Positions 1-7,644 of a stretch of DNA of 34,426 nucleotides are shown here, piece after piece. Made by a program: the position numbers and the translations under genes. The notes below the pieces were generated by a model. The model was given only the letters and a program-made list of their open reading frames with translations. It did not search any database and was not told the origin of the DNA. Position 1 is the stretch's first letter. Each line of letters opens with the position of its first letter. The DNA lies in NCBI GenBank assembly GCA_937980645.1, contig CALJPQ010000018.1:1-34426 (forward strand). The letters are read 5' to 3'. Source of the stretch: an uncultured Saprospiraceae bacterium (lineage in GTDB: Bacteria; Bacteroidota; Bacteroidia; Chitinophagales; Saprospiraceae).

Positions 1-225
1 GTAGGCCGCACGCAGATAGGTTTCCACCTGCCGGAGGCTACGGAGGCGACGCTGACGGTGTTTGATGAGTCGGGCCGCATTGTGTGGACGCAGCGCGGAC
101 AGTTTGCGAAGGGTTACAACGCCTTCAATGTGGATCGTTCGTTGGTAGAGGTACCGGGTGTGCTGTACTACCGCGTAGAGACGCCGACGGATAGCGCTGT
201 GCGCAAGATGATTCAGACGAAGTAA
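1..225 (+). CDS. C-terminal end of a T9SS-exported protein (partial)
   Basis: The reading frame enters from the left edge and ends at a TAA at 223-225, giving the last 74 residues of a longer protein. The fragment has the beta-sandwich pattern of a Bacteroidota T9SS sorting tail: alternating hydrophobic strands, a 'TVFDESGRIVW' strand, a 'G-Y-N-A-F-N' turn, a 'PGVLYYRVET' strand, and the usual ending 'RKMIQTK'. Such tails direct proteins through the type IX system and are cleaved when the cargo is anchored at the surface or released. The body of the protein lies outside the window, so its function is unknown. The export system's own translocon gene, sprA, is at the other end of this window. 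Confidence 0.8.
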   Translation, partial: VGRTQIGFHLPEATEATLTVFDESGRIVWTQRGQFAKGYNAFNVDRSLVEVPGVLYYRVETPTDSAVRKMIQTK

Positions 226-287
226 GTGAGTACCTGTTTGCGAAGTCCTTTCGGACGTCGCGAACCTATCGTTTAAAACACGCGCCG

Positions 288-328
288 CCGCCCTGTCTCG
301 GAAAACCGAGGCCGGGCGGTCGGTTTTT
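288..328 (+). terminator. Rho-independent terminator after the T9SS cargo gene
   Basis: A long GC-rich stem (CCGCCC...CTCGG, loop AAAA at 302-305, CCGAG...GGGCGG) ends at 319 and is followed by TCGGTTTTT at 320-328. Two mismatches sit in the middle of the stem. It lies 63 nt after the stop codon of the gene at 1-225. Confidence 0.75.
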
Positions 329-330
329 AG

Positions 331-815
331 ATACCTCCGAGGCGATATCTTCTTACATAAGGTGTCGTCTCGGGCGTGTAACATCCGCGTCGTTGTTGGT
401 GCGTGCTTTTTCCTGTGGCTCTTGGATACTGTTGGGCCTTTGGTTTGACCTCTCCGAGGTCATTCAGATGTCGTTGCCGGGGCGTTCTACAAATATTTCA
501 CCTCTTCGAGGTGAGGGTGCGGTCTTGAGAGTTGTTTGCGTATTTGTTGGCCATTTGTGTTGGCATATTGCCCTCCTACAGGTCCTACGAGCATATTCGT
601 GAGCGGCCTTTCGAGGGGTTGGCCGTTTGTGCTGGCATGTTGCTGCCTTTATTCCAGTTCTACAGACATTTCCCCTTTTCGAGGTGTGTACGAGCATTCT
701 CGCCGTAGATTTCCATTTGCACTGGCATATTACCTCCATGCAGGTCCTGTGGTTGTGTGCGAGCGACCTCGAAAGAGGTCGCACATTTGTAGTAGTACGA
801 GAAGGCGATACCTCG
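331..815. repeat. Cluster of degenerate tandem repeats and hairpins (non-coding)
   Basis: This gap between the terminator and PBP1C holds no convincing gene but much structure. A core of the form CCTC-nn-GAGG recurs at 334-342, 447-461 (GACCTC/GAGGTC, loop TCC), 498-514 (TCACCTC/GAGGTGA, loop TTC), 607-618, 672-684 and 763-782 (GCGACCTC/GAGGTCGC closing a GAAA tetraloop). A second word, roughly ccRTTTGyryTGGCATrTT, starts near 549, 621 and 713, so the interval 548-782 reads as about three degenerate units of 70-90 nt, each ending in a hairpin. The outer arms AAGGTGTCGTCT (359-370) and GAGAAGGCGATACCT (799-813) are inverted relative to each other and match arms in the cluster at 7429-7560. ORFs here differ in every frame and resemble no known protein. 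Confidence 0.7.
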
Positions 816-839
816 GGCGGTGTTTTCGTCTGTTCGTTT

Positions 840-3257
840 TTAACGGCGCTTCCGGCCCAAGACCTCAAAGGGTTGTTCAATGCGGTACCCCTGCTCATCT
901 ACGACTGTGAGCACGTGCTGACCTGTTGGCGGCAGTAGGGCCATTTGGTGGAAGTGGCGCGTGCTGCCCAGATATTCGCCATTTAAGTGCCAGAATACTT
1001 CTGTGGCCGGATGTCGGTGGGCCAGTTGAAACACCACGCGGCTGGGTTGGCCGTCGAGGTCAATGGGTACATAGATGCGCCGCAGGTCGCGCGGATAGAT
1101 GAGCTGCATGGTCCGGTGTTTATCTGTGGCAGCTTGTTGCGGGCAATCAGGGTGCAACGGTGGCGGTGGGCGATAGGCGGGATTTCGGCGGACGTAATAG
1201 TGCTCCTGTAGGGGCGGCAGCACGAACCAGGGTTGGTGCCGCATGTCGGCCGGATTGGCACAGTCGCTGTTAACCTGCCACTGGCCATCGGCGGAGAGGT
1301 GCAGTAGTTGATGATAAGGACAGGTGGGCGCCAGCAGACCTTTACGGGGGATCCAGGCGGAGTCCGCTTCGCAGTGATGACCGGCGCGGTAGCCGCTTTG
1401 TGGGCAGACGGGAGCGCGTGCCATGTCGTCGTAGGGCGGGTCGAACCAGCGCCCATCGTTGGGCAGGAAGTCAAACACATCGAAGAGCACGGGAGCGGCC
1501 ATCTCCACGCCGATAAGGCCCGGGCGCCCTTCTCCATCAGCATTGCCGACCCACACGCCTACAGCATATTGAGGCGTAACGCCAACGGCCCAGGCGTCGC
1601 GGAAGCCAATGCTGGTGCCCGTTTTCCAGGCAATGCGGCGGCTGTTTTGAAAGACCTCCCACTCGCCGGCACCCAGCGGGCGCTCGACGCGCTGCATGGC
1701 CTCAAGGGCGAACCAGATGGCCGCAGCACCAGGGCCATTGGGCTGCTGTTGCAGGCGTGGCTGAGGCGCCGCGGCAGCGGCCAGCAGCTGGGCCGGGCGG
1801 AAATCGTGGGCGTCGTAGCGGCTGCTGCGTTCGTACCAGGCGCCCAAACGGCGCGCCATGCCGGCATAGGCGTTGGTAACTTCAAGCAGATTGGCTTCGC
1901 CTCCGCCTAGGATGAGCGAAAGGCCGTAATGACTCGGCGATTTTCGGAAAGTGGAAAGCCCCAGCCGTTGCAGGTCGAAGTGGAACTTTTCCACGCCGTA
2001 ATCCTGAAGAAGTCGCACAAAAGGCACATTGAGCGAGCGCGCCAGCGCGCGCTGAGCAGGCACCACGCCGTCGTAATCAGCCCGGAAGTTTTCGGGGCGA
2101 TAGCGGCCCATTTGGGTGGGGACGTCTTCCAGAAGGCTGTGCGGCAGCAGGATGCCGTCCTCCATCGCCATGGCGTAGAGGAAGGGCTTGAGGATGCTGC
2201 CCGTGCTGCGTGGGGCGGCGATGATGTCCACCTGTTCGCTGTGCTCAGCACCAGCGTTAGGGGCGTTACCCACGTAAGTGCGCACGAGGCCAGAGGGAAT
2301 TTCTATGACAACGATGGCTAAGTTGTGGATGCCGTTGCCGCGATAGAGTGCCTGCCAGCGGGCAGCGATGTCGGTGATTTGCCGCTGCCAATGTTGTCGA
2401 ATGGCCGTTTGGAAGCGCCCGCCGCTGCGTCTGGGCAGGCGTTTGGCCAAGCGGTCGAGCAAGTGTGGCGCCAGATCGGGTAGGGGTAGTGGGGCTGCAG
2501 GGAGCGGTTCTTCCTGGGCCAGTGCGCAGGCGTCGTCGGCGATTTTGCCCTGCTGGCGCAGGCGCTCTAGCAGGTGATTGCGCTTTTGAAGCAGCCGTTC
2601 GCGGTTTCGTCCCGGGTGAATGAGGGCCGGGCTGTTGGGCAATACGGCCAGGGTGGCCGCTTCTGCCCAGGAGAGTGCTTCAGGGGCTTTGCCAAAGTAG
2701 CGCCAGCAGGCGGCTTCCAAGCCCACCACGTTGCCGCCAAAGGGCGCATAGGCGGCGTATAGGCTCAAGATTTCGCGCTTTGAGTGCGTCAGCTCCAAAC
2801 GGGTGGCCATGAACATTTCCACAACCTTCTCCCACAGGGTGCGGGGTGGGTTACCGCGCGCCAGCCGAATGACTTGCATGGTCAGCGTGCTGCCACCGCT
2901 TACTTTGCGTCCCTGCTGCATATTCGACCACAGCGCGCGGGCCAGGCCAACAGGGTCAACGCCCGGGTGATACCAGAAGCGCTTGTCCTCAAATGCCACC
3001 ACGCAAGTGGCGTATCTTTCGGGCACAGGAGCCAGCGGAAACCGCCATTGCCCATCAGCGGCAATGCGGGCGCTGAGCAAATGCCCGTCCTCATCTTCTA
3101 GTACTACCGACAGGGGAACGTCGAACAGCGGACGAGGCAGACAAAAAAGCCACACCGTTGCCAGCGTTATCGCCGCGATGAACGTCTTAGGATAGCGACG
3201 CAAAAAGCCTCCGATGCGGGAAAAAAGGCCGCGTATATGCTGCATTTTTAAGGGCAT
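840..3257 (-). CDS. pbpC: Penicillin-binding protein 1C
   Basis: This 805-residue bifunctional peptidoglycan synthase polymerises glycan strands from lipid II and crosslinks stem peptides in the periplasm. A single membrane anchor lies at residues 25-40. The GT51 glycosyltransferase domain follows, with the EDKRFWYHPGVD motif holding the catalytic Glu90 and the GGSTLTMQ motif at 121-128. The transpeptidase domain has SILK (nucleophile Ser354, Lys357), SLN at 408-410 and KTG at 545-547. The last ~85 residues form the beta-sandwich typical of PBP1C. Length fits the family (E. coli PbpC is 770). A second possible start is Met5 at 3245. A -7-like box (TACCTTTA, 3284-3291) lies 26 nt upstream of the chosen start. 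The alpha-2-macroglobulin gene often paired with pbpC is not next to it here. Confidence 0.92.
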   Translation of the reverse strand: MPLKMQHIRGLFSRIGGFLRRYPKTFIAAITLATVWLFCLPRPLFDVPLSVVLEDEDGHLLSARIAADGQWRFPLAPVPERYATCVVAFEDKRFWYHPGVDPVGLARALWSNMQQGRKVSGGSTLTMQVIRLARGNPPRTLWEKVVEMFMATRLELTHSKREILSLYAAYAPFGGNVVGLEAACWRYFGKAPEALSWAEAATLAVLPNSPALIHPGRNRERLLQKRNHLLERLRQQGKIADDACALAQEEPLPAAPLPLPDLAPHLLDRLAKRLPRRSGGRFQTAIRQHWQRQITDIAARWQALYRGNGIHNLAIVVIEIPSGLVRTYVGNAPNAGAEHSEQVDIIAAPRSTGSILKPFLYAMAMEDGILLPHSLLEDVPTQMGRYRPENFRADYDGVVPAQRALARSLNVPFVRLLQDYGVEKFHFDLQRLGLSTFRKSPSHYGLSLILGGGEANLLEVTNAYAGMARRLGAWYERSSRYDAHDFRPAQLLAAAAAPQPRLQQQPNGPGAAAIWFALEAMQRVERPLGAGEWEVFQNSRRIAWKTGTSIGFRDAWAVGVTPQYAVGVWVGNADGEGRPGLIGVEMAAPVLFDVFDFLPNDGRWFDPPYDDMARAPVCPQSGYRAGHHCEADSAWIPRKGLLAPTCPYHQLLHLSADGQWQVNSDCANPADMRHQPWFVLPPLQEHYYVRRNPAYRPPPPLHPDCPQQAATDKHRTMQLIYPRDLRRIYVPIDLDGQPSRVVFQLAHRHPATEVFWHLNGEYLGSTRHFHQMALLPPTGQHVLTVVDEQGYRIEQPFEVLGRKRR

Positions 3258-3283
3258 GTCTGCTGTCGTGAATCTGTGCCAGG

Positions 3284-3291
3284 TAAAGGTA
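3284..3291 (-). promoter_or_regulatory. -7 promoter element (TACCTTTA) for pbpC
   Basis: On the minus strand this reads TACCTTTA, one mismatch from the Bacteroidota -7 consensus TAnnTTTG, 26 nt before the pbpC start. The spacing matches the other elements in this window. Confidence 0.45.
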
Positions 3292-3476
3292 CGATGCTGA
3301 CCGAGGTACGAATACCAGGGAGGTGCTCTGCCGGAACGAACGTTGCGTTCTAAACGTTGAAAAAGCAGGTCAAACGAAAATTAGCAAGTTTTTTGCTTAA
3401 CGAAGGATTGAGTGTGCGCAACTTTACCACCCATTAGCGTAGTATCGTATAGAACCTTGAAAAAACTGTTCTCACC

Positions 3477-4346
3477 ATGCGCCAACTTAAGATAGCCCAC
3501 AAAATTACCGCCCGCGAAAGCCAGGCGTTGGAGCGCTACTTAATTGAAATCGGTAAAATACCGCTCCTGACACCAGAACGCGAAGTGGAATTGACTCGAC
3601 GTATTCGCGAAGGCGACGTGGAGGCCCTGCACCAGCTGACGCAGGCCAATTTGCGTTTCGTGGTGTCGGTGGCCAAGCAGTACCAGAATCAGGGCTTGAG
3701 TCTGGCCGATTTGATCAATGAAGGTAACATTGGGCTTATTAAAGCCGCTCACCGTTTCGACGAAACGCGGGGCTTTAAATTTATCTCCTATGCGGTGTGG
3801 TGGATCCGGCAAAGTATTCTGCAGGCCATCGTAGAGAACAGCCGTATCGTGCGCATGCCAATGAGCCGAATAGGCGCATACAACAAGGTCAACGAAGCGT
3901 ATTCCTCGTTTGTGCAGACCTTCGAGCGCGAACCGACGGCGCAGGAGTTGGCCGACCTGCTGGATATGACGGTTACAGAGGTGGAAACCGTCCTGGCGGC
4001 GCAAAGCACCCGCCACGTGTCGTTCGACGCACCGCTTTCTGCCGACGATGGCGAGGCCACGCTGCTGGATGTCTTTGCCGCCGATGAAGCGCCCGACCCG
4101 GAAATTGATTTGATGGAGGAGTCGCTCAAGAAGGAGATCGCTCAGGGATTGGCGTCGCTGCCTCCGCGTGAAATGCAGGTAGTCGCGGATTTCTATGGCC
4201 TCAATGGCCAAAAACCGCTTTCGTTAGACGACATCGCCGACAAGTTCGACCTCTCGCGCGAACGCGTGCGCCAAATCAAAGAGCGTGCGATACGGCGCCT
4301 GCGCAAGGCATACAACCGCAATGCACTGCGCGCATATCTGGGCTAA
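3477..4346 (+). CDS. rpoD: Primary sigma factor RpoD/SigA, Bacteroidota type
   Basis: This 289-residue sigma-70 factor lacks the long region 1.1 and non-conserved insert of proteobacterial RpoD, as is normal for the Bacteroidota housekeeping sigma factor. It begins MRQLKIAHKITARES, the characteristic N-terminus of that group. Region 2 contains LTQANLRFVVSVAKQY (54-69), the core-binding segment, and KFISYAVWWIRQSI (101-114) for -10 recognition and melting. Region 3 follows, and region 4 has the helix-turn-helix SLDDIADKFDLSRERVRQIKERA near 247-270, which contacts the -35-like element. It likely reads the TAnnTTTG elements noted here. A weak -7-like box (TAGTATCG) is at 3440-3447. The next gene starts 78 nt downstream with its own candidate promoter. 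Confidence 0.95.
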   Translation: MRQLKIAHKITARESQALERYLIEIGKIPLLTPEREVELTRRIREGDVEALHQLTQANLRFVVSVAKQYQNQGLSLADLINEGNIGLIKAAHRFDETRGFKFISYAVWWIRQSILQAIVENSRIVRMPMSRIGAYNKVNEAYSSFVQTFEREPTAQELADLLDMTVTEVETVLAAQSTRHVSFDAPLSADDGEATLLDVFAADEAPDPEIDLMEESLKKEIAQGLASLPPREMQVVADFYGLNGQKPLSLDDIADKFDLSRERVRQIKERAIRRLRKAYNRNALRAYLG

Positions 4347-4385
4347 ACACATTTGGCTTTTCGGGTTCGGCGCTCCTTTTCGGCT

Positions 4386-4393
4386 TACCTTCG
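4386..4393 (+). promoter_or_regulatory. -7 promoter element (TACCTTCG) for coaX
   Basis: TACCTTCG, one mismatch from TAnnTTTG, lies 31 nt before the GTG chosen as the coaX start and downstream of the alternative TTG at 4353. It therefore favours the shorter reading frame. Confidence 0.4.
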
Positions 4394-4424
4394 CGCCGTT
4401 TTCAAAACCCACGGGTTCGCAATA

Positions 4425-5159
4425 GTGAATTTAGCGCTCGACGTCGGCAATACACGCATCAAAAGCGGGCTTTTTCGCGGTAAGCAATTGCTGGAGCATA
4501 GCGATTGGGCTGCCGAGGAATGGCCGCTCATCGCCGAATTTGCCGATGAAATGCAGGTGCGCCGGGTTGTGCTGGCGTCGGTAGCGCCTGTGGATGAGGC
4601 GGTGGTAGCACGGCTAAAACAGCAAACTGACTACTGGCTGGAGATTACCCACCTGACGCCGATGCCTTTCACGATTGCTTACAAAACGCCCCATACCTTG
4701 GGCCGCGACCGCATCGCCGCTGTGGCGGGAGCCCATGCTTTGTGCCCTGGGCGCAATTGCTTAGTCATAGACTGTGGTACGTGCATCAAATACGACCTGC
4801 TCACGGCAGAGGGCGTTCATCTGGGCGGGAACATCGCTCCCGGTGCCTCTATGCGCCTGAAAGCCATGCACGAGTTCACCGCACAGCTGCCGTTAGTGGC
4901 TATGGAAATGCCGGCCGATATCATCGGCAATAGCACCACTACCGCGCTCCAGAACGGCGCCCTGCGCGGTGCAGCCTTAGAAATGGAGGGCTTTGTCCAA
5001 ACCTTTCACCGGCGTTTTGCCGACCTGACCGTTATCCTCACGGGTGGCGATGCAACCTTTTTTCGTGCTGCGTTGCCATTTGACCTGCTTGTAGAACCGC
5101 AACTGACCCTGCACGGGCTGAACCACTTGCTCCTGTTTAACACCACCACTCCCGGCTAA
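4425..5159 (+). CDS. coaX: Type III pantothenate kinase
   Basis: The protein phosphorylates pantothenate with ATP, the first step of coenzyme A synthesis, in the cytoplasm. It belongs to the ASKHA fold. The N-terminus MNLALDVGNTRIKSGLF carries the DxGNT phosphate loop, with Asp6 as catalytic/metal ligand. HTLGRDRIAAVAGA, VIDCGTCIKYDLL and GGNIAPG are the further nucleotide- and substrate-binding motifs of CoaX. The GTG at 4425 was chosen because family members begin directly at this strand. An upstream in-frame TTG at 4353 would add 24 residues with no family match. From the GTG the protein is 244 residues, the usual length. The outer membrane gene 28 nt downstream is probably co-transcribed. 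Confidence 0.92.
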   Translation: MNLALDVGNTRIKSGLFRGKQLLEHSDWAAEEWPLIAEFADEMQVRRVVLASVAPVDEAVVARLKQQTDYWLEITHLTPMPFTIAYKTPHTLGRDRIAAVAGAHALCPGRNCLVIDCGTCIKYDLLTAEGVHLGGNIAPGASMRLKAMHEFTAQLPLVAMEMPADIIGNSTTTALQNGALRGAALEMEGFVQTFHRRFADLTVILTGGDATFFRAALPFDLLVEPQLTLHGLNHLLLFNTTTPG

Positions 5160-5187
5160 CCCAAAACCTTTATTCGAACCACTCTGT

Positions 5188-6531
5188 ATGAAGCTTTCAT
5201 CGCTGCTAGTCTTTGCTTTCTTTCTGAGCACTGCCTCTTCGCTTTGGGCGCAGCCCAAATTCAATTCGCCCTATTCGCGCTACGGATTGGGCGACCCGGT
5301 ACATCCTGCCTTTGCCGCCCAGGCCGGTTACGGAGGCCAAACAGCCGCTTTCCATGATTATCACCACCTCAATCCCTTCAACCCGGCCTCTTATGCTTTC
5401 TTGCGCACCGCCACTTTTGAGGGAGGCGCCTATGCCAAATACAGTGCTTACCGGTCACCTTCGACCCGCCAGCAGGCTTGGACGGGCAATATGGCCTACT
5501 TGGCCCTGGGCTTCCCGCTGCGTAACGTCATTAACGACCTCCTCGACCGCCAGCGGTCGCCCTGGCATTACGGCACAGGGCTGGTCCTGGTGCCGCACAC
5601 GATGGTTGGATACAACGTCTCCGTCACCGACTCTCTACCTGACCTGGGCAACTTTCTGAGCGAATTTAAGGGCGACGGCGGCACCTATCGCCTCGCCTGG
5701 GGACACGCCCTGCGCTACAAGCGAACAGCCGTTGGCATAGACTTAGGATGGCTATTCGGTAGAGCAACCTACGAAAGCTCTACAGCATTCCGAGACTCGT
5801 TTCCAACGTTCATCAGTACACGCCGCGACGATCAACACATTAGTGGCTTTGTCTGGAAAGTCGGTGTACAACATGATGTCGTGTTGAAATCCCTTGAAGC
5901 CGACTCAACCCTGCCCAAAGAATGGATCACTTTCGGTATCACCGGCGGCACCCAGCGAAAAATCAGCAGCACAGCCGACCGGATTTTCGTGCGACATCGC
6001 GGACGCCAGGCTAACGGCCAGTACAGCAGCGCCGACACGCTGCTGCTGGAAAGCGGCCAGCGCTACGCGCTTACCCTCCCGACATCCTTGCGCGCCGGAT
6101 TTCAGTACGTACAGACAAACAAACTGCGCATGGGCGCCGAATTCGCTTACGAGAACTGGTCGGTCTTTGAAAATGCAGCCCGTCCTAACGACGCCGATTT
6201 CCGGAATATCATGGAGGTCAGTGCCGGCATTGAATATATTCCCGACCACATTTCCTACAACCGCTACCTCAAGCGCGTGCGCTACCGTTTCGGCGCTCAT
6301 TATCGACAGGATCCGCGTATCGTGGGCGATGGGCAATTGGATGATATGGGCCTATCCTTTGGCATGGGCTTCCCCCTTATTCTCCCGCGCCAACAGTCGT
6401 CATTCCTTCAGACAGCCTTCGAATTCGGGCGGCTGGGCCGCGGCACGAGCATTCGAGAGACATATGCACGCATTACGCTGGGCTTCACCTTCAACGATGA
6501 GACCTGGTTCTTCAAGCGTCGTTTCGATTAA
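5188..6531 (+). CDS. Outer membrane beta-barrel protein, coaX-associated
   Basis: This 447-residue protein starts with a signal peptide ending near LWAQ (about residue 22). It continues with N-SPYSRYGLGD, a motif I associate with a Bacteroidota outer membrane family related in shape to FadL/OmpP1. The rest is rich in alternating hydrophobic and aromatic strands, as expected of a barrel, and it ends WFFKRRFD, a typical aromatic outer-membrane terminus. It follows coaX by 28 nt, an arrangement I recall from other Bacteroidota. No catalytic motif is visible. A role in envelope transport or biogenesis is inference only. The gene ends in a hairpin shared with the convergent gene at 6541. Confidence 0.75.
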   Translation: MKLSSLLVFAFFLSTASSLWAQPKFNSPYSRYGLGDPVHPAFAAQAGYGGQTAAFHDYHHLNPFNPASYAFLRTATFEGGAYAKYSAYRSPSTRQQAWTGNMAYLALGFPLRNVINDLLDRQRSPWHYGTGLVLVPHTMVGYNVSVTDSLPDLGNFLSEFKGDGGTYRLAWGHALRYKRTAVGIDLGWLFGRATYESSTAFRDSFPTFISTRRDDQHISGFVWKVGVQHDVVLKSLEADSTLPKEWITFGITGGTQRKISSTADRIFVRHRGRQANGQYSSADTLLLESGQRYALTLPTSLRAGFQYVQTNKLRMGAEFAYENWSVFENAARPNDADFRNIMEVSAGIEYIPDHISYNRYLKRVRYRFGAHYRQDPRIVGDGQLDDMGLSFGMGFPLILPRQQSSFLQTAFEFGRLGRGTSIRETYARITLGFTFNDETWFFKRRFD

Positions 6532-6552
6532 AAAGCCCTCTTACAGGGCTTT
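6532..6552. terminator. Bidirectional terminator between convergent genes
   Basis: Perfect 8-bp inverted repeat AAAGCCCT/AGGGCTTT with a 5-nt loop, starting directly after the stop codon at 6531. The A/T-rich stem ends can provide U-tracts on both strands. It overlaps the last codons and the stop codon of the minus-strand gene. Confidence 0.55.
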
Positions 6553-7356
6553 ATGCAATACGTAGGCTAAATAGGCCTCGTCGGCGTTGTTGATACCCAG
6601 ACGGTTGTTCGTCAGATGAATGAGCGTGGGAAATGCGGGTGCCAGGGCATCACCCAAATTCGACAGGATGAGTTCGTTGCCTCGCAGCCAGCGCACCCAT
6701 TCGGGCTGCTCAGTGTCGAAACGGCCTTTGCGCAGCGCATCCCACAACTCTACCACCGACAGGCGAATGTCTTCCTGTTGAGAGCGAAAGTTGGCCTCAA
6801 AGAGGGCTTTGAGGTCTTCCAGCCATTGTTCCGGGGTGCCGTTGTTAGTTTCGGCGGGCCGGATGAACAGCAGCGCCCACTGTTCGCTCAGGCGCCCAAA
6901 GTAGTCGGAAGCCTGTTCCCGACTCCAGCCAGCAGCAAACACGGCGATGACATGCAGCCGCAGCGCGTCGAACAGCGCATCGCCGTAAGTATAAGGCGGA
7001 CGCATGCGCTCCAGGGCCACTCGCGAGGAAAGGTGGAAATGCTCTTCGCCCCAATACAACGCCTCCAGTGAGCGGAAAACTTCTTGGTTAGGCGAATATG
7101 CCACCTCTTCTATAGTGCCGCGCTCGGCAAACCACGTGCTCACGGCTTCTGGCATGGCCTCCATCCAGGAGGCTTCACCGTGCAGTCGCAGCCGTATGTG
7201 CGGCCCTCGTTCGTCGTCGTAGCGGATGTAAAATGCCCGAGCACCTCGCTGAGACCATACATATTGTTCCAGAAACGGCCGCACGGCGCGAATGAGAAAA
7301 ACATCCAGTGTCTCTAACGGATAGAAGTGATACGAAAACCAGGAGCGCAGTTCCAT
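6541..7356 (-). CDS. Orphan lantibiotic/thiopeptide dehydratase C-terminal-like (SpaB_C) protein
   Basis: The 271-residue protein resembles the stand-alone C-terminal domain of class I lantibiotic dehydratases ('thiopeptide-type bacteriocin biosynthesis' domain), which eliminates glutamate or tRNA-derived groups, or binds peptide, during RiPP modification. Visible matches are an N-terminal 'WFSYHFYPLETLDVFL' strand-helix, the signature AFYIRYDDERGPHIRLRLHG (compare WFFIRYxDPxPHLRLRF in the family), and a C-terminal H-LTNNRLGI segment like the family's H...NRLG. No LanB N-domain, LanC cyclase or ABC exporter lies in the window. The Met at 7356 was chosen because upstream codons run into an inverted repeat (7359-7365/7376-7382) and the hairpin cluster and look non-coding. 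Identification rests on motif memory, not alignment. Confidence 0.6.
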   Translation of the reverse strand: MELRSWFSYHFYPLETLDVFLIRAVRPFLEQYVWSQRGARAFYIRYDDERGPHIRLRLHGEASWMEAMPEAVSTWFAERGTIEEVAYSPNQEVFRSLEALYWGEEHFHLSSRVALERMRPPYTYGDALFDALRLHVIAVFAAGWSREQASDYFGRLSEQWALLFIRPAETNNGTPEQWLEDLKALFEANFRSQQEDIRLSVVELWDALRKGRFDTEQPEWVRWLRGNELILSNLGDALAPAFPTLIHLTNNRLGINNADEAYLAYVLHKAL

Positions 7357-7428
7357 GACGACAAAGGTCTCGGTTTTTGTCGCAGTGTTGTTATCACGAA
7401 CGCACAAATGGGTTTTGAGTTGGCCTCT

Positions 7429-7560
7429 GAGGTGTCGTCTCCGAGGCATGGGAGAGCGACACCTCAAATGCCGTGTTCTAAGACGACACCTTTCGGAGGG
7501 AAGATGTCGCCTCACGCTTGCCTAAGGTGTCGTCTTCGAGGGAGGAGAAGGCGACACCTT
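7429..7560. repeat. Cluster of CGACACCT/AGGTGTCG hairpin repeats
   Basis: Three related palindromic units lie between two divergent genes. Unit 1 (7429-7465) has arms GAGGTGTCG/CGACACCTC and inner TCTCC/GGAGA pairing. An arm AAGACGACACCTT (7480-7492) is the perfect 13-bp complement of AAGGTGTCGTCTT (7524-7536). The last unit (7524-7560) is itself a hairpin with outer arms AAGGTGTCG/CGACACCTT. The arms recur at 359-370 (AAGGTGTCGTCT, identical over 12 nt) and 799-813 (14 of 15 nt match to 7545-7559). The loop of the last unit contains TTCGAGG, the core of the first cluster. No coding capacity is apparent. Confidence 0.75.
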
Positions 7561-7644
7561 CAGAAATGCAAAGGCACAAAAAGGTTGAGCTGCGAAGGTA
7601 TCAATGGGGGCATAGGCGCACGAAGCGGCATACAGGAGTGCTCG

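Noticed and set aside
331..830. CRISPR array
   Set aside because: The repeats are degenerate, of unequal length, and not separated by regular unique spacers; no cas gene is present.
464..910. Long overlapping frames on both strands within the repeat cluster (144 and 124 codons)
   Set aside because: They follow the repeat units, lack any family pattern, and several frames are open at once, which reflects GC-rich repeat sequence, not a gene.
1308..1910. 200-codon plus-strand frame opposite pbpC
   Set aside because: Lies fully antisense to the conserved transpeptidase domain and has no recognisable motif.
7357..7515. N-terminal extension of the dehydratase-C-like protein
   Set aside because: The added residues are Arg-rich, are encoded by the hairpin cluster, and do not resemble the family; the domain begins at the Met at 7356.
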